Positions 8,901 to 16,603 of a stretch of 64,000 bases of DNA are shown piece by piece. This DNA comes from Deltaproteobacteria bacterium. GTDB taxonomy: Bacteria > Myxococcota > Myxococcia > SLRQ01. The position numbers and the translations under genes were made by a program. The notes beneath the pieces were generated by a model. It saw only the letters and a list, made by a program, of their open reading frames with translations. It was not told where the DNA came from and ran no database searches. The stretch lies in the NCBI GenBank assembly GCA_029210625.1, contig JARGFU010000010.1:124001-188000 (forward strand). Reading direction: 5' to 3'. Every line of letters starts with the position of its first letter. Within the stretch, counting starts at the first letter, position 1.

Positions 8901-11900
8901 CCACGCCGCCCGGGGCCCTCACCCTCACCCTGGCCGACGGCCAGACCTGGGACACCGACGGCCAGGTCAAGGTCGCGGTCAGCGCCGTGGACTCCGGCTC
9001 GGGGCTGGCTCAGCTCTGGCTGGATCACGACTCCTCCTTCTCGAACGCCACGGTCGTGTCCTGGCTCCCGGCGGGCGCGCCCTCGCTGGTGGTGGATCCC
9101 TGGGCGCTGCTCCCCGGCGACGGCCAGCGCGCCGTTCACGTCCGCGTGATCGACGCCGTGGGCAACCGCAGCGACGCCGCCCGGAGCATCGCCGTCGACG
9201 CCACGCCCCCGGAGGGGAAGGTCGTGATCGACAACGGCGCCACCTGGTCCACCGACACCACCCTCACCCTGAGCCTCAACACCGGGGACGCGGTGGACAT
9301 GGCGGTCGTGGAGAGCGGGACCGCGCCCGACTGCAGCGTGGGGGGGCTGCCCTGGGAGTTCGTCACCTTCACCAAGACCTGGCCCACCACCGCCACCCAG
9401 GGGCTGCACACGATCTGGGTCTGCTTCCGAGACGCCGCGGGCAACACCTTCCGGGTCTTCGACGACATCCTCCTCGACACCACGCCGCCCACCGGGACGA
9501 TCCGGATCGACGCCGACGCCACCTGGGCCACGAGCACGCAGGTCGTCCTCGGCCTGACCGCTCCTCCGGACACGACCCACATGGCTCTCGCCAACGCCGC
9601 CTCCCTGGCCTGCGGCACGGTGGTCTGGGAGCCCTTCGCCCCGAACAAGAGCTGGACCCTGCCGGCCGGCGACGGCCCGGCCACGGTCTCGGTCTGCTTC
9701 AAGGACGCCGCCGGGAACGTCGCCGGCTCCTTCTCCGATGGCATCCTGCTCGACACCACGCCGCCCCAGACGCCGACCCTCCTGATCGAGAACGGCGCCA
9801 CCTGGACCAACGCCCCGGCCCCGGGCCACACGGTGCAGATCAGCCCCTCGGCCGTCGGCGCCACCTGGGTCCGGATCGCCACCGACGGGATCCTCGACAC
9901 CGAGCCCCTCGAGGCCCTGGCCGGTCCCTTCAGCCGCAGCCTGCCCACCGGGGACGGCCCCAAGACGGTCTGGGCCATCTTCGAGGACGACGCCGGCAAC
10001 CAGAGCGTGGCGGTGAGCGACACGATCCTCCTCGACACCGCCGCCCCCACGGGGAGCGTCGTCGTGAACCAGGACGCGCCCTACACCAGCTCGCTCGTGG
10101 TGAACCTGACGCTCACCATGACCGAGCCCCACGAGATGCGGATCTGGACCGACGGCACCGAGGACGAGCCCTGGGTGCCGGTGGCCACCACGACCCTGGC
10201 CAACCTCCCGCCCGGTGACGGGACGGCGACCGTGCGGGCCCGCTTCCGGGACGCGGCGGGCAACGAGAGCGGCGTCTACCAGGACACCATCATCGTGGAC
10301 ACCGTGCCGCCCTCGGCGCCCCAGGTGATCACCGCCGACACGGTGGTGCCGCTGCCGGACAACAGCGTCTTCACGGTCCAGACCTTCGGGCCGGTGCTCG
10401 AGGCGAACTTCGATCGCTACGAGATCCTCGGCGGCAAGCTCTCGAGCTGGACCGCCCTGGCCGGCGGCCAGTCCACGACCTCCTTCGACTTCAACCTGCT
10501 CGCCAGCCCCTCGGCCGAGACCGGCGTGCCGAACCTCCTGCGGATCCGCGCCCGGGATCTGGCCGGCAACGTCGGCCCCGAGGGGTCGGTGATCGTGACC
10601 ACCGACATCAACCTGCCGAACGCCGCCACCGCCAACCTGGCCTGGGTGGTCAACGGCAACGGCTCGGTCACCCTCCACTGGCAGCCCGGCAACAGCCCCG
10701 ACGTGGTCGGCTACAACGTCTACTACGGACCGGCCTCCGGCACCCTCACGGGTCAGTACGCCCACCAGGGCCCCTCCCCGGTGCGGGTGGGGGTCACCGA
10801 CCGGGCCCTCCTCTCGGGGCTGGTCAACGGCACCCAGCTCTTCGCGACCGTCCGGCCGGTGGATCACGCCGGCAACGAGGGCCCGGTGCCGATCATCGCC
10901 GGTGAGGTCCGGGGGCAGCCCTCCGAGCACCCCATCAACCTGGTCGGCGACGTCACCACCGGCATGGAGCGCATCTCCAACACGATCGTCGAGGACGACC
11001 TCGTCTACCTCGCCGGCACCAAGAGCACCGACACGATGCTGGAGGTCTACGATCTGGGATCCCTGGCCTCGCCCCTCCAGGGAGGGGTGATCCAGGCGGC
11101 GCCGGCGCTGCCGGTGCAGACCGCGACCTTCACCTACGCCGACAACCTCGACTTCCGCTCCTACTACACGACCGGCCCCTCGATCTCCCTGGACGGCCCC
11201 TACCTCTTCCTGGCCTCGGGGCCCTACCTGCGCATCTACCGGCTCAGCCAGCCGGAGGCGCCGGCGCTCCTGACCACCCTCGACTTCTCCCCGCGGATCC
11301 TCCACGACGTGGTGGCCGAGGGGGAGCGGGCCTTCCTCTCGGTCCGCACCGACGTGACGACCGAGAAGGCCGCGCTGGTGGCCCTCGACCTCGGCAAGCT
11401 CTACGACCTGAACCCGGCGACCGTGCCCTCCCCCCTCGATGTCATCGGCGAGAGCGTGGCCGCGGGCGGCTGGCGTCCCTCCAGCCTGGCCTGGACGCGC
11501 GACAAGATCGTGCAGTTCAACTCCAGCTCCGGCAGCTTCCTGACCTACGACGTCGCCGACGCCCTCGACGACGACGTCCTGACCGTCTTCGACGACGCCG
11601 ACTACATCGGAGGCGCCGTGGGGCGCTCCTCTCCGATGCCCGGCGGGGCCGTGGTCAGCGGGAACCGGCTCTACCTGACCAACACCCAGGACTTCGAGGT
11701 CTACCCCCTGGAGTCCGTCTGGTCCGGCTCGGCGCTCAACGGCGGCAGCGCGATCCACGTCACGGGGGTCGTCTCCCAGGGTCAGCTGGCGCTGGCCGGC
11801 GGCCAGGTCTTCTTCCCCTCGTCCCCGGACAACGGGATCCGGGTGCTCGACCTGGTCGACTTCCCGGCGGGCCGCGAGGTCTCCCGCTACCTCTTCACCG

Positions 11901-13045
11901 GCTACCAGCCGACCGGGGTGACCCTCGCCGGCAACTATGGCCTGGTGGCCCGCTGGGGCGGGCTGCTGACGGTGGTCGAGCTGGGCGTCCCTCGCCAGCC
12001 CCACGAGCTCACCAGCGCCCTCGGGGGTGGGAGCACCCACGAGGTGCGGGGCGGCTTCGTCTACGGTGGCAGCGGCAACACCGTCGATCTCCAGTCCGGC
12101 TGGCCCCCCGTCGTGGACAACTCGGAGGGCAACTGCAGCTACAACGCCGCCTTCTACGACGACATGGTGATCCGGACCACCAGCGGCTCACCGGTGATCG
12201 CCCACCGGGACAAGGTCATCGATCGGGACCCCTCGACCATCTTCAACGCGGCCTTCGATCGCTACGGCCTCGACGTCACCGACGGGGGGCTGCGGCCCGG
12301 CGTGAAGGCCCTCGGGGTCGCCGCCCACGGCAACTACCTCCTCGTCGCCTCGCAGTGGTCCGATGGGATCTACCTCGATGTCTTCCTCGGCTCTCCCCTG
12401 CGGGACCGGATCCAGGCCACCGAGCTCGACATGAGCTACCTCATCGAGACCTACAAGCTCACCGACTGGACCTCGGCCGACGCCTGGGTCGAGCTCTCGG
12501 TCCACCGGGGACGGCTCTTCGTGTCCCTGGACGCCTACAACTTCGTCAACGCCCCGGCGACGGGCCTCTACATCATCGACCTCGCGCCGGCCCTCGACGA
12601 CGATCCCGCCACCTCCATCGGGGCGAGCCAGATCCAGGGCGCGGTCGGGATCTCCCGGGTCCGCACCGTGGACGTGAGCGGCGGGACGGCCTACGTCGCC
12701 ACCGGCGTCGGGCTCGAGATCGTCGACGTCTCGGCCGCCCTCGACGCCAGCCTGGCCACCCTCGTGCCGGCCAACCCCACCACCCTCACCCTCGGCTCCA
12801 CGGGGGTCTTCTCGGTGGTGGTCCACGGCAGCTACCTCTTCTCCCTCGGCCGGTCGGGCTGGCCCCTCGCCTTCCACGACGTCTCCGACCCCTCGGCTCC
12901 CCTGGGCATGGGGACGGTGCCGGTGACCCAGAAGGCCACCAACTGCGGCCTCCCCGGGGGGCTGACCCGGGGCAGCCTGAGCGTCCACGGCTCCACCCTC
13001 TATTCCTCGGCCAGCGGGTCCATCCAGCTCTTCGCCCTCGAGTAG
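5966..13045 (+). CDS. Giant Ig-repeat lipoprotein A with C-terminal beta-propeller
   Basis: 2359 aa. The start is ATG 5966: GGAGGG lies five bases upstream and the N-terminus is a clean lipoprotein signal (MTIGGCG, lipobox Cys 17) followed by DNPFDP. The open frame extends much further 5' only as antisense to the cyclase gene. In order: four carboxypeptidase-regulatory-like beta-sandwich domains (about residues 40-390, each with an xxDGxFxLxxVPPGxHxLxF pattern), about 11 Ig-like repeats of 90-100 aa joined by ILLDTTPP-type linkers (about 395-1450), a fibronectin III-like domain (VTLHWQPGNSPDVVGYNVYYG, about 1545-1630), and a long beta-propeller of LVIVD/YncE-like repeats (about 1660-2359). 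It is a cell-surface rod with a binding head, perhaps an adhesin (inference). Lipoprotein B at 44.3 kb is a paralogue. Confidence 0.88.
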   Translation: MARGGILLALLMTIGGCGTEVATRDNPFDPQSTNPAPGALIGLVEVPDRADASGLTLELAGEEAVAPATTDASGAFLFAALNPGRYNLTLEETGYQPVQVFGIEIPAGETVDLGRLILTTTTETSPSGIQGVVLLEGAIGGDHSGSHVRVIGRSYDTFSAPDGSFSLVVPEGTHDLELSHRDHVTQQLFGVVVAAGTLVTLAEPVLLPVNPASVTGNVSALTCTVDPADAVAVAAEGALVSVQGTGVTAVVAPDGAFTLTGVPPGSHTLHFGLAGHEPASTTVLDLHGGQAATLPETVVLTPSRGTVDGTILLTGQPEHAGTVVQLTGTGFVSITGTDGGFRIGEVCAGQGYELRAVPTRSGFLPAVVGGIEVLAGQRTTLPTQTLAPQSGDLNLGNGSGLTNDPTRVVPYTLQAATGTTEMRMSEDLSLFTDAARAAEGWGPYAQSGTFTLSAGEGRKWVYAQVRDAAGAVSGRLEATILLDLTAPTNPAILIEDGGIYSNDGDGALLLTLTASEAPDLAAGVDEVSGLALLRLLNHDLQSAGTPPSDPADPAWAAVTPIAYSRIVDHPLLRPSTDEAKEVWVRFSDRAGNWSLPISASVILDRQAPSGTTLAITGSAPGWAKSERVTLNLTATDANPGLQMRLAHDSGFAGAVTTPFAPTVAWNLLPGDGSKEVWVTFVDAAGNAAQALSASIQLDTLAPTGVSVSIAQAPYSPTRDLTLGLAQAGATQMVVSLKADFTDGAGQPLAWLPVAPTASIQLPDLDGEHAVHAKFRDAADNVSIAPAATVVLDQLTPDAPLLSVEGGPWVASPAITATIVAVGRPIDAHEMRVDLVDQVSGSTTTGTWRPYALLLGLSPPGADGGKQVVARVRDAAGHVSPPATVDLVLDTSPPSLSVFEIEGGAAAVRSPFVTLTATAAGAYQMRVSDRADFAGSVWQSYAPTLPWRLPASDGTHTVFVEVRDEAGHVAGASDDILLDTTPPGALTLTLADGQTWDTDGQVKVAVSAVDSGSGLAQLWLDHDSSFSNATVVSWLPAGAPSLVVDPWALLPGDGQRAVHVRVIDAVGNRSDAARSIAVDATPPEGKVVIDNGATWSTDTTLTLSLNTGDAVDMAVVESGTAPDCSVGGLPWEFVTFTKTWPTTATQGLHTIWVCFRDAAGNTFRVFDDILLDTTPPTGTIRIDADATWATSTQVVLGLTAPPDTTHMALANAASLACGTVVWEPFAPNKSWTLPAGDGPATVSVCFKDAAGNVAGSFSDGILLDTTPPQTPTLLIENGATWTNAPAPGHTVQISPSAVGATWVRIATDGILDTEPLEALAGPFSRSLPTGDGPKTVWAIFEDDAGNQSVAVSDTILLDTAAPTGSVVVNQDAPYTSSLVVNLTLTMTEPHEMRIWTDGTEDEPWVPVATTTLANLPPGDGTATVRARFRDAAGNESGVYQDTIIVDTVPPSAPQVITADTVVPLPDNSVFTVQTFGPVLEANFDRYEILGGKLSSWTALAGGQSTTSFDFNLLASPSAETGVPNLLRIRARDLAGNVGPEGSVIVTTDINLPNAATANLAWVVNGNGSVTLHWQPGNSPDVVGYNVYYGPASGTLTGQYAHQGPSPVRVGVTDRALLSGLVNGTQLFATVRPVDHAGNEGPVPIIAGEVRGQPSEHPINLVGDVTTGMERISNTIVEDDLVYLAGTKSTDTMLEVYDLGSLASPLQGGVIQAAPALPVQTATFTYADNLDFRSYYTTGPSISLDGPYLFLASGPYLRIYRLSQPEAPALLTTLDFSPRILHDVVAEGERAFLSVRTDVTTEKAALVALDLGKLYDLNPATVPSPLDVIGESVAAGGWRPSSLAWTRDKIVQFNSSSGSFLTYDVADALDDDVLTVFDDADYIGGAVGRSSPMPGGAVVSGNRLYLTNTQDFEVYPLESVWSGSALNGGSAIHVTGVVSQGQLALAGGQVFFPSSPDNGIRVLDLVDFPAGREVSRYLFTGYQPTGVTLAGNYGLVARWGGLLTVVELGVPRQPHELTSALGGGSTHEVRGGFVYGGSGNTVDLQSGWPPVVDNSEGNCSYNAAFYDDMVIRTTSGSPVIAHRDKVIDRDPSTIFNAAFDRYGLDVTDGGLRPGVKALGVAAHGNYLLVASQWSDGIYLDVFLGSPLRDRIQATELDMSYLIETYKLTDWTSADAWVELSVHRGRLFVSLDAYNFVNAPATGLYIIDLAPALDDDPATSIGASQIQGAVGISRVRTVDVSGGTAYVATGVGLEIVDVSAALDASLATLVPANPTTLTLGSTGVFSVVVHGSYLFSLGRSGWPLAFHDVSDPSAPLGMGTVPVTQKATNCGLPGGLTRGSLSVHGSTLYSSASGSIQLFALE
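7150..10310 (+). repeat. Coding tandem repeats: about 11 Ig-like units of lipoprotein A
   Basis: Each unit of roughly 280-300 bp ends in a phrase encoding (I/V)LLD(T/x)(T/x)PP, located near 7410, 7770, 8050, 8330, 8625, 8890, 9190, 9470, 9750, 10030 and 10295. The linker DNA is the best conserved part between units. Such repeats can recombine and change protein length. Confidence 0.75.
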
Positions 13046-13073
13046 CCGACCGAGACCCACGAGGTCCCGACGA

Positions 13074-14210
13074 TCACTCCTGAAGAGCGGGCCTCGCCGT
13101 CGTGGCGTCGGGGCCCTTCGGGTCCTTCAGGGTGGCCGGGTCGATGAGCGCGGCGAGGAGCCCCGGGGTGCCGGAGGTCTGGAAGTCGGTGTCGGAGAAG
13201 AAGAGCACCTCGATCCCCTCGATCTGCTTCGCCTCCACCAGCGCGAAGCGGGGTCCGCGGACGAAGAGCGCGGTGGCCCAGCCGTCGGCGAGGGTCGCGT
13301 TCGGGGCCTGCACGGTCACCGAGGAGAAGCCCCGCGCCGGCTGCCCGGTGCGGGGATCGAGGATGTGGTGGTAGCGGACGCCGTCCTTCTCGAAGTAGCG
13401 CTCGTAGTTGCCGCTGGTCGCCATGCCCCGATCCTCCAGCTCCACCACGCTGTGGACGGCCGAGCTGCGCGGATCCCGGATGCCGACTCGCCAGGGCCGA
13501 TCGCCGCGCTTGCCCGAGGCATAGAGGTCTCCTCCGGCGACGACGAGGTGATCGGTGAAGCCCCGCTCCTTCAGGACGGCGCTGGCCCGGTCGACGGCGT
13601 AGCCCCTGGAGATGCCCCCGAGGGCGAGCTTCATCCCCTCCTCCTCCAGGAAGATCGTCCGGGCCTCGGGGTCGAGGACGAGCTTGCGGTAGCTGACGAG
13701 CTTCAGCCGGGGGGCCAGCTCCTCGGCGGTCGGGATCTTCGGATCCTGCTGGCGGAAGTCCCAGGCGCCCCGGAGGGCGCCGATCGTCAGATCGAAGGCG
13801 CCCTGGGACCTCGAGGCGATCTTCCGCGCGGTCTCGACCACCTCGATGATCTCGTCGGAGACCTTCACCGGCTCCCGGCCGGCCTTCGCGTTCACCTCGG
13901 CGACCTGCGTGCCCTCCTTCCACTCGTCGAGGAGGGTCTCGAGGCGATCGATCTCGGCGAAGGCCGCGTCGATGGCGGCGATCTTCTCCGGGGTCTCGCC
14001 CCCCGGGAGGGTGATCGTCACCCGGGTGTGCAGCTGCTCCCGCTCGCGGACCGTCACCTCGGCGCCCGGATCGAGCGCCGGCGCCGCCGCGGGGGTGGGC
14101 TCCGGGGGGGCCTCGGGCTCCTTCTTCTTCGGACAGCCCGAGACGATCAGGAGCCCCGCCACGAGCAGCCCGAGGCAGCTCCACCTCTTCCAGCCGGAGA
14201 GCGTCTTCAT
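13074..14210 (-). CDS. apbE: FAD:protein FMN transferase (ApbE family) lipoprotein
   Basis: 378 aa. The start is set at the ATG that begins a lipoprotein signal peptide (LLIVSGC, Cys 26); a longer frame has no signal. ApbE enzymes attach FMN through a phosphoester to Thr/Ser of target proteins in the periplasm, such as NqrB/C or RnfD/G subunits. Family marks seen: LLDEWKEGTQVAEVN (about 93-107), SQGAFDLTIGAL (135-146), LGGISRGYAVDRA (197-209), ATSGNYERYF (264-273), HHILDPRTGQPA (281-292) and the metal-site region ADGWATALFV (308-317). A proline/alanine-rich tether follows the lipidated Cys. No obvious flavinylation target lies in the window. A TAACGT box ends 7 nt before the start. The gene is convergent with lipoprotein A (28 bp gap) and divergent from the next operon. 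Confidence 0.88.
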   Translation of the reverse strand: MKTLSGWKRWSCLGLLVAGLLIVSGCPKKKEPEAPPEPTPAAAPALDPGAEVTVREREQLHTRVTITLPGGETPEKIAAIDAAFAEIDRLETLLDEWKEGTQVAEVNAKAGREPVKVSDEIIEVVETARKIASRSQGAFDLTIGALRGAWDFRQQDPKIPTAEELAPRLKLVSYRKLVLDPEARTIFLEEEGMKLALGGISRGYAVDRASAVLKERGFTDHLVVAGGDLYASGKRGDRPWRVGIRDPRSSAVHSVVELEDRGMATSGNYERYFEKDGVRYHHILDPRTGQPARGFSSVTVQAPNATLADGWATALFVRGPRFALVEAKQIEGIEVLFFSDTDFQTSGTPGLLAALIDPATLKDPKGPDATTARPALQE

Positions 14211-14217
14211 GGCCCGG

Positions 14218-14223
14218 ACGTTA
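14218..14223 (-). promoter_or_regulatory. -10-like element (TAACGT) upstream of the ApbE gene
   Basis: Read on the minus strand, TAACGT ends 7 nt before the ATG of the ApbE-like gene, and no Shine-Dalgarno is visible, suggesting a leaderless or near-leaderless transcript. Confidence 0.3.
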
Positions 14224-14275
14224 GCGCGGGCGGGCGCCGGGCGGGAGGGCGCGCGCGCCGGCCGTCCGTTGGAGG

Positions 14276-14281
14276 TATCAT
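14276..14281 (+). promoter_or_regulatory. -10-like element (TATCAT) upstream of the 14290 gene
   Basis: TATCAT ends 8 nt before ATG 14290. A GGAGG lies at 14271-14275, too far (14 nt) from the ATG to be a good Shine-Dalgarno, so a short-leader transcript is suggested. Confidence 0.35.
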
Positions 14282-14289
14282 GCCTCTCC

Positions 14290-15177
14290 ATGGCCGGAAG
14301 AGCGCTCTGCATCGTGATCCCCCTGCTCCTCGCCCTGATCTCCGCCCCGGCGGAGGGCGCCGACACCATCAAGATCGCCATCCCCGACGTGCGCCCGGTG
14401 GGCAAGGTCGACGCGACGGTGGTCGAGCCGCTCTCGGCCCTGCTGGCCTCGGACGTCGCCCGGCGCGAGGGGGTCTCGGTGCTCTCGGCAGCGGACATCC
14501 GCACCATGCTGGGCTTCGAGGCCCAGAAGCAGCTGCTGGGCTGCAGTGAGGATCAGAGCTGCCTGGCCGAGATCGGCGGGGCGCTCGGCGCGGACCTCCT
14601 GATCTCCTCCGAGGCCTCGATGCTCGGCGAGTCCTACTTCGTCACGGTGGTGGTCCTCGAGACCGCCAGCGCCACCGGGGTGGGCCGGGCGACCGCCGAG
14701 GCCCAGGGCGAGGGCGCGCTGGTCGCGGCCTTGCGGGGCGCCATCGACGCGGCCCTCGATCCCGCCCTCGCGCGCCTGCGGGGCGAAGCCCCCCCGGAGG
14801 CGCCGCCGGTCTCGGCCTTCTCCTCGCCGGGGGGCGTCGGGCCGCTCCCCGACGAGGGCGCGGGCGCCGGCCGCGGCGGCCTCTTCTGGACGGCCCTGGC
14901 GGTCGGGGCGGCCTCCGCCCTCACCGGGGGCGGGCTGCTCCTCGACGGCAACCTCACCCACCAGCGCTGGAGCGAGGATCCCTCGACGGTGACCTGGGCC
15001 CGGGCCCAGACCGCCCAGACCGAGGCGAAGGTCGGTGGGGGGCTGCTGATCGCCGGCGCGGCGATCGGGGCGGGCGCCTTCCTCCTGCCGCGCCCGAAGC
15101 ACCTGCCGGCCCGGGTCGCCCTCCTGCCGACCCCGGGTGGGTTCCAGGCGATGATCACCCTGGAGCTGATGCCGTGA
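14290..15177 (+). CDS. Exported CsgG/TolB-N-like membrane protein, first gene of a lipoprotein operon
   Basis: 295 aa. A signal peptide (about residues 1-24, cleaved near ALISAPAEGA) precedes a domain resembling the CsgG/LpoB/TolB-N superfamily: TIKIAIPDVRPVGK, a helix with LLASDVARREGVSVLSAADI, then CSEDQSCLAEIGGALGADLLI, the pattern seen when such proteins build a name/score for a periplasmic component. A Gly/Pro-rich linker (about 180-205) leads to two hydrophobic segments (about 208-232 and 255-275). The function is not known; in myxobacteria such proteins usually sit beside lipoproteins, as here. The last codons overlap the GTG start of the next gene in a GTGA. The start ATG is chosen for the signal peptide; a TATCAT box ends 8 nt upstream. 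Confidence 0.62.
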   Translation: MAGRALCIVIPLLLALISAPAEGADTIKIAIPDVRPVGKVDATVVEPLSALLASDVARREGVSVLSAADIRTMLGFEAQKQLLGCSEDQSCLAEIGGALGADLLISSEASMLGESYFVTVVVLETASATGVGRATAEAQGEGALVAALRGAIDAALDPALARLRGEAPPEAPPVSAFSSPGGVGPLPDEGAGAGRGGLFWTALAVGAASALTGGGLLLDGNLTHQRWSEDPSTVTWARAQTAQTEAKVGGGLLIAGAAIGAGAFLLPRPKHLPARVALLPTPGGFQAMITLELMP

Positions 15178-16592
15178 GGTGGCTCCTGTCCATCTCGTCG
15201 CTGGCGCTCCTGCTCGGCGCGGCCGCTTGCCCCGGCTTCTCGGCCGAGGGGGAGTACGGCTGCAGCAGCGCCGCCGACTGCGAGGGCGTCGCGGGGCGGC
15301 CCTTCTGCGATCCGGCTCGGAAGCTCTGCGTGGACACCCTGGATCCGGTGGACAGCGGCACGCCGGACGGCGGCGGATCGGATGGCGGTGAGCCGGACGG
15401 AGGTCAGCCGGACGGTGGCGAGCCCGACGGCGGCGGGTCCGACGGGGGAACCTCCACCCCGACCTGCGAATACGCGGCGGCGACCTGCGGGGCGAACGAA
15501 TACGCCTGCGCCCGCGAGATCGATGGTTGCTGCCCCTGGGCCGCCGAGCAGATCCTCGAGGGGGTCACGGCCTTCTCCTCGGGGCGCCTCCTTCACGAGC
15601 CGCTCCACGGGTCGTCAGGCCTCGTCCTCCTGCACCGCGAGCACCAGCCCTCCCAGGGAGACGGCCTCTGGCTCCGCCGCCACGACGGGTCGGGCTGGGT
15701 GGACTCGGGCAAGATCCACTCCGACGCGGTCTTCGCGGCCGACTTCGCCATCGATGCCCGCGGGGACGCCTGGGTGATCCAGGCGCTGAGCGGCGGCGTG
15801 ACGAACCTGCTGCAGGTCGACACCTCGAACGGGAACATCCTGGACACCAAGTCGATCGAGACCAGCGCCGGCACCGAGGGGATCTCGGTCGCGATCGACG
15901 AGAGCGGCAACCCCTACGTGGCCTGGGTCCCGGACAACGGCCTCCAGGTGCTGGGGAGCAGCGGGGTGCTCATCGTCGACAACGTCATCGGGAGCGCCAG
16001 CGCCAACTCGACCATCGAGCGGGTGGCGCACGCCTTCGACAGCCAGGGTGAGCTCCACCTGGCCTGGCTGGAGCTCGGCCCGGGCGGGTACACGGTCCAG
16101 ATCCAGAAGGGCGCGGGCTCCCCGGAGGGGCTCGTGGCGGGCTTCTCCGGAGCGGACCCCGCCACCCACCCCCGGGAGATCGTCCTGGCGATCGACCCGC
16201 TGGATCGTCCGGTCCTGGTCATCCCCGAGTACACGACCACCGGCTCCCTCTCCAAGGTCGTCCTCTATCGGGAGGGCTCCGTGGGCTTCATCCGGACGGT
16301 GCTCGACTCGGGCTCCTACAACACGACGCCGAGCACGGACATGGCCGAGCCGACCCTGGCGCTGGACGCCGACGGCAACGCCCACGTGGCCTGGATCTTC
16401 GGGCGGGACACGAGCGCGGCCTCCATCCGCTACGCGATCGTCAACCAGCAGGGGGGCTTCATCGGCCCCTACGAGTATCCCGAGACCGCTGCCTTCGGGA
16501 TCGAGGGGCTGGGGCTGACGGTGGTGGACGGCTGCGATCCGGTGCTGGTCTACCAGAAGGACGAGGGCTCGGCCCTCTGGCTCCTGCGCTAG
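15174..16592 (+). CDS. Surface lipoprotein with Asp/Gly linker, tandem paralogue 1
   Basis: 472 aa, starting at GTG 15174, which overlaps the previous stop (GTGA). The signal peptide ends in a lipobox (LLGAAAC). A small Cys-rich module (YGCSSAADCEGVAGRPFC, then KLC) is followed by a low-complexity Asp/Gly/Pro linker (about residues 60-98) built of PDGG/SDGG units. The remaining 370 residues are a beta-rich, propeller-like domain with recurring AxDxxGNPxVAWV phrases (HVAWIF, YVAWVP, LHLAWLE), typical of repeat proteins that count or bind, and end in GSALWLLR. It is clearly paralogous to the next gene: same Cys module, linker, TCGxxxYxC motif and C-terminus. It is probably displayed on the outer membrane. 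No enzyme motif is seen. Confidence 0.75.
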   Translation: MRWLLSISSLALLLGAAACPGFSAEGEYGCSSAADCEGVAGRPFCDPARKLCVDTLDPVDSGTPDGGGSDGGEPDGGQPDGGEPDGGGSDGGTSTPTCEYAAATCGANEYACAREIDGCCPWAAEQILEGVTAFSSGRLLHEPLHGSSGLVLLHREHQPSQGDGLWLRRHDGSGWVDSGKIHSDAVFAADFAIDARGDAWVIQALSGGVTNLLQVDTSNGNILDTKSIETSAGTEGISVAIDESGNPYVAWVPDNGLQVLGSSGVLIVDNVIGSASANSTIERVAHAFDSQGELHLAWLELGPGGYTVQIQKGAGSPEGLVAGFSGADPATHPREIVLAIDPLDRPVLVIPEYTTTGSLSKVVLYREGSVGFIRTVLDSGSYNTTPSTDMAEPTLALDADGNAHVAWIFGRDTSAASIRYAIVNQQGGFIGPYEYPETAAFGIEGLGLTVVDGCDPVLVYQKDEGSALWLLR

Positions 16593-16603
16593 GAGGACGA
16601 AGC

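Noticed and set aside
5855-12040. Very long open frame (over 2000 codons) on the minus strand opposite giant lipoprotein A
   Set aside because: It is antisense to a gene with a clear lipoprotein signal, Shine-Dalgarno and domain structure. Such frames arise in very GC-rich DNA because stop codons are rare; the translation is Gly/Arg/Val/Asp-rich with no domain pattern.
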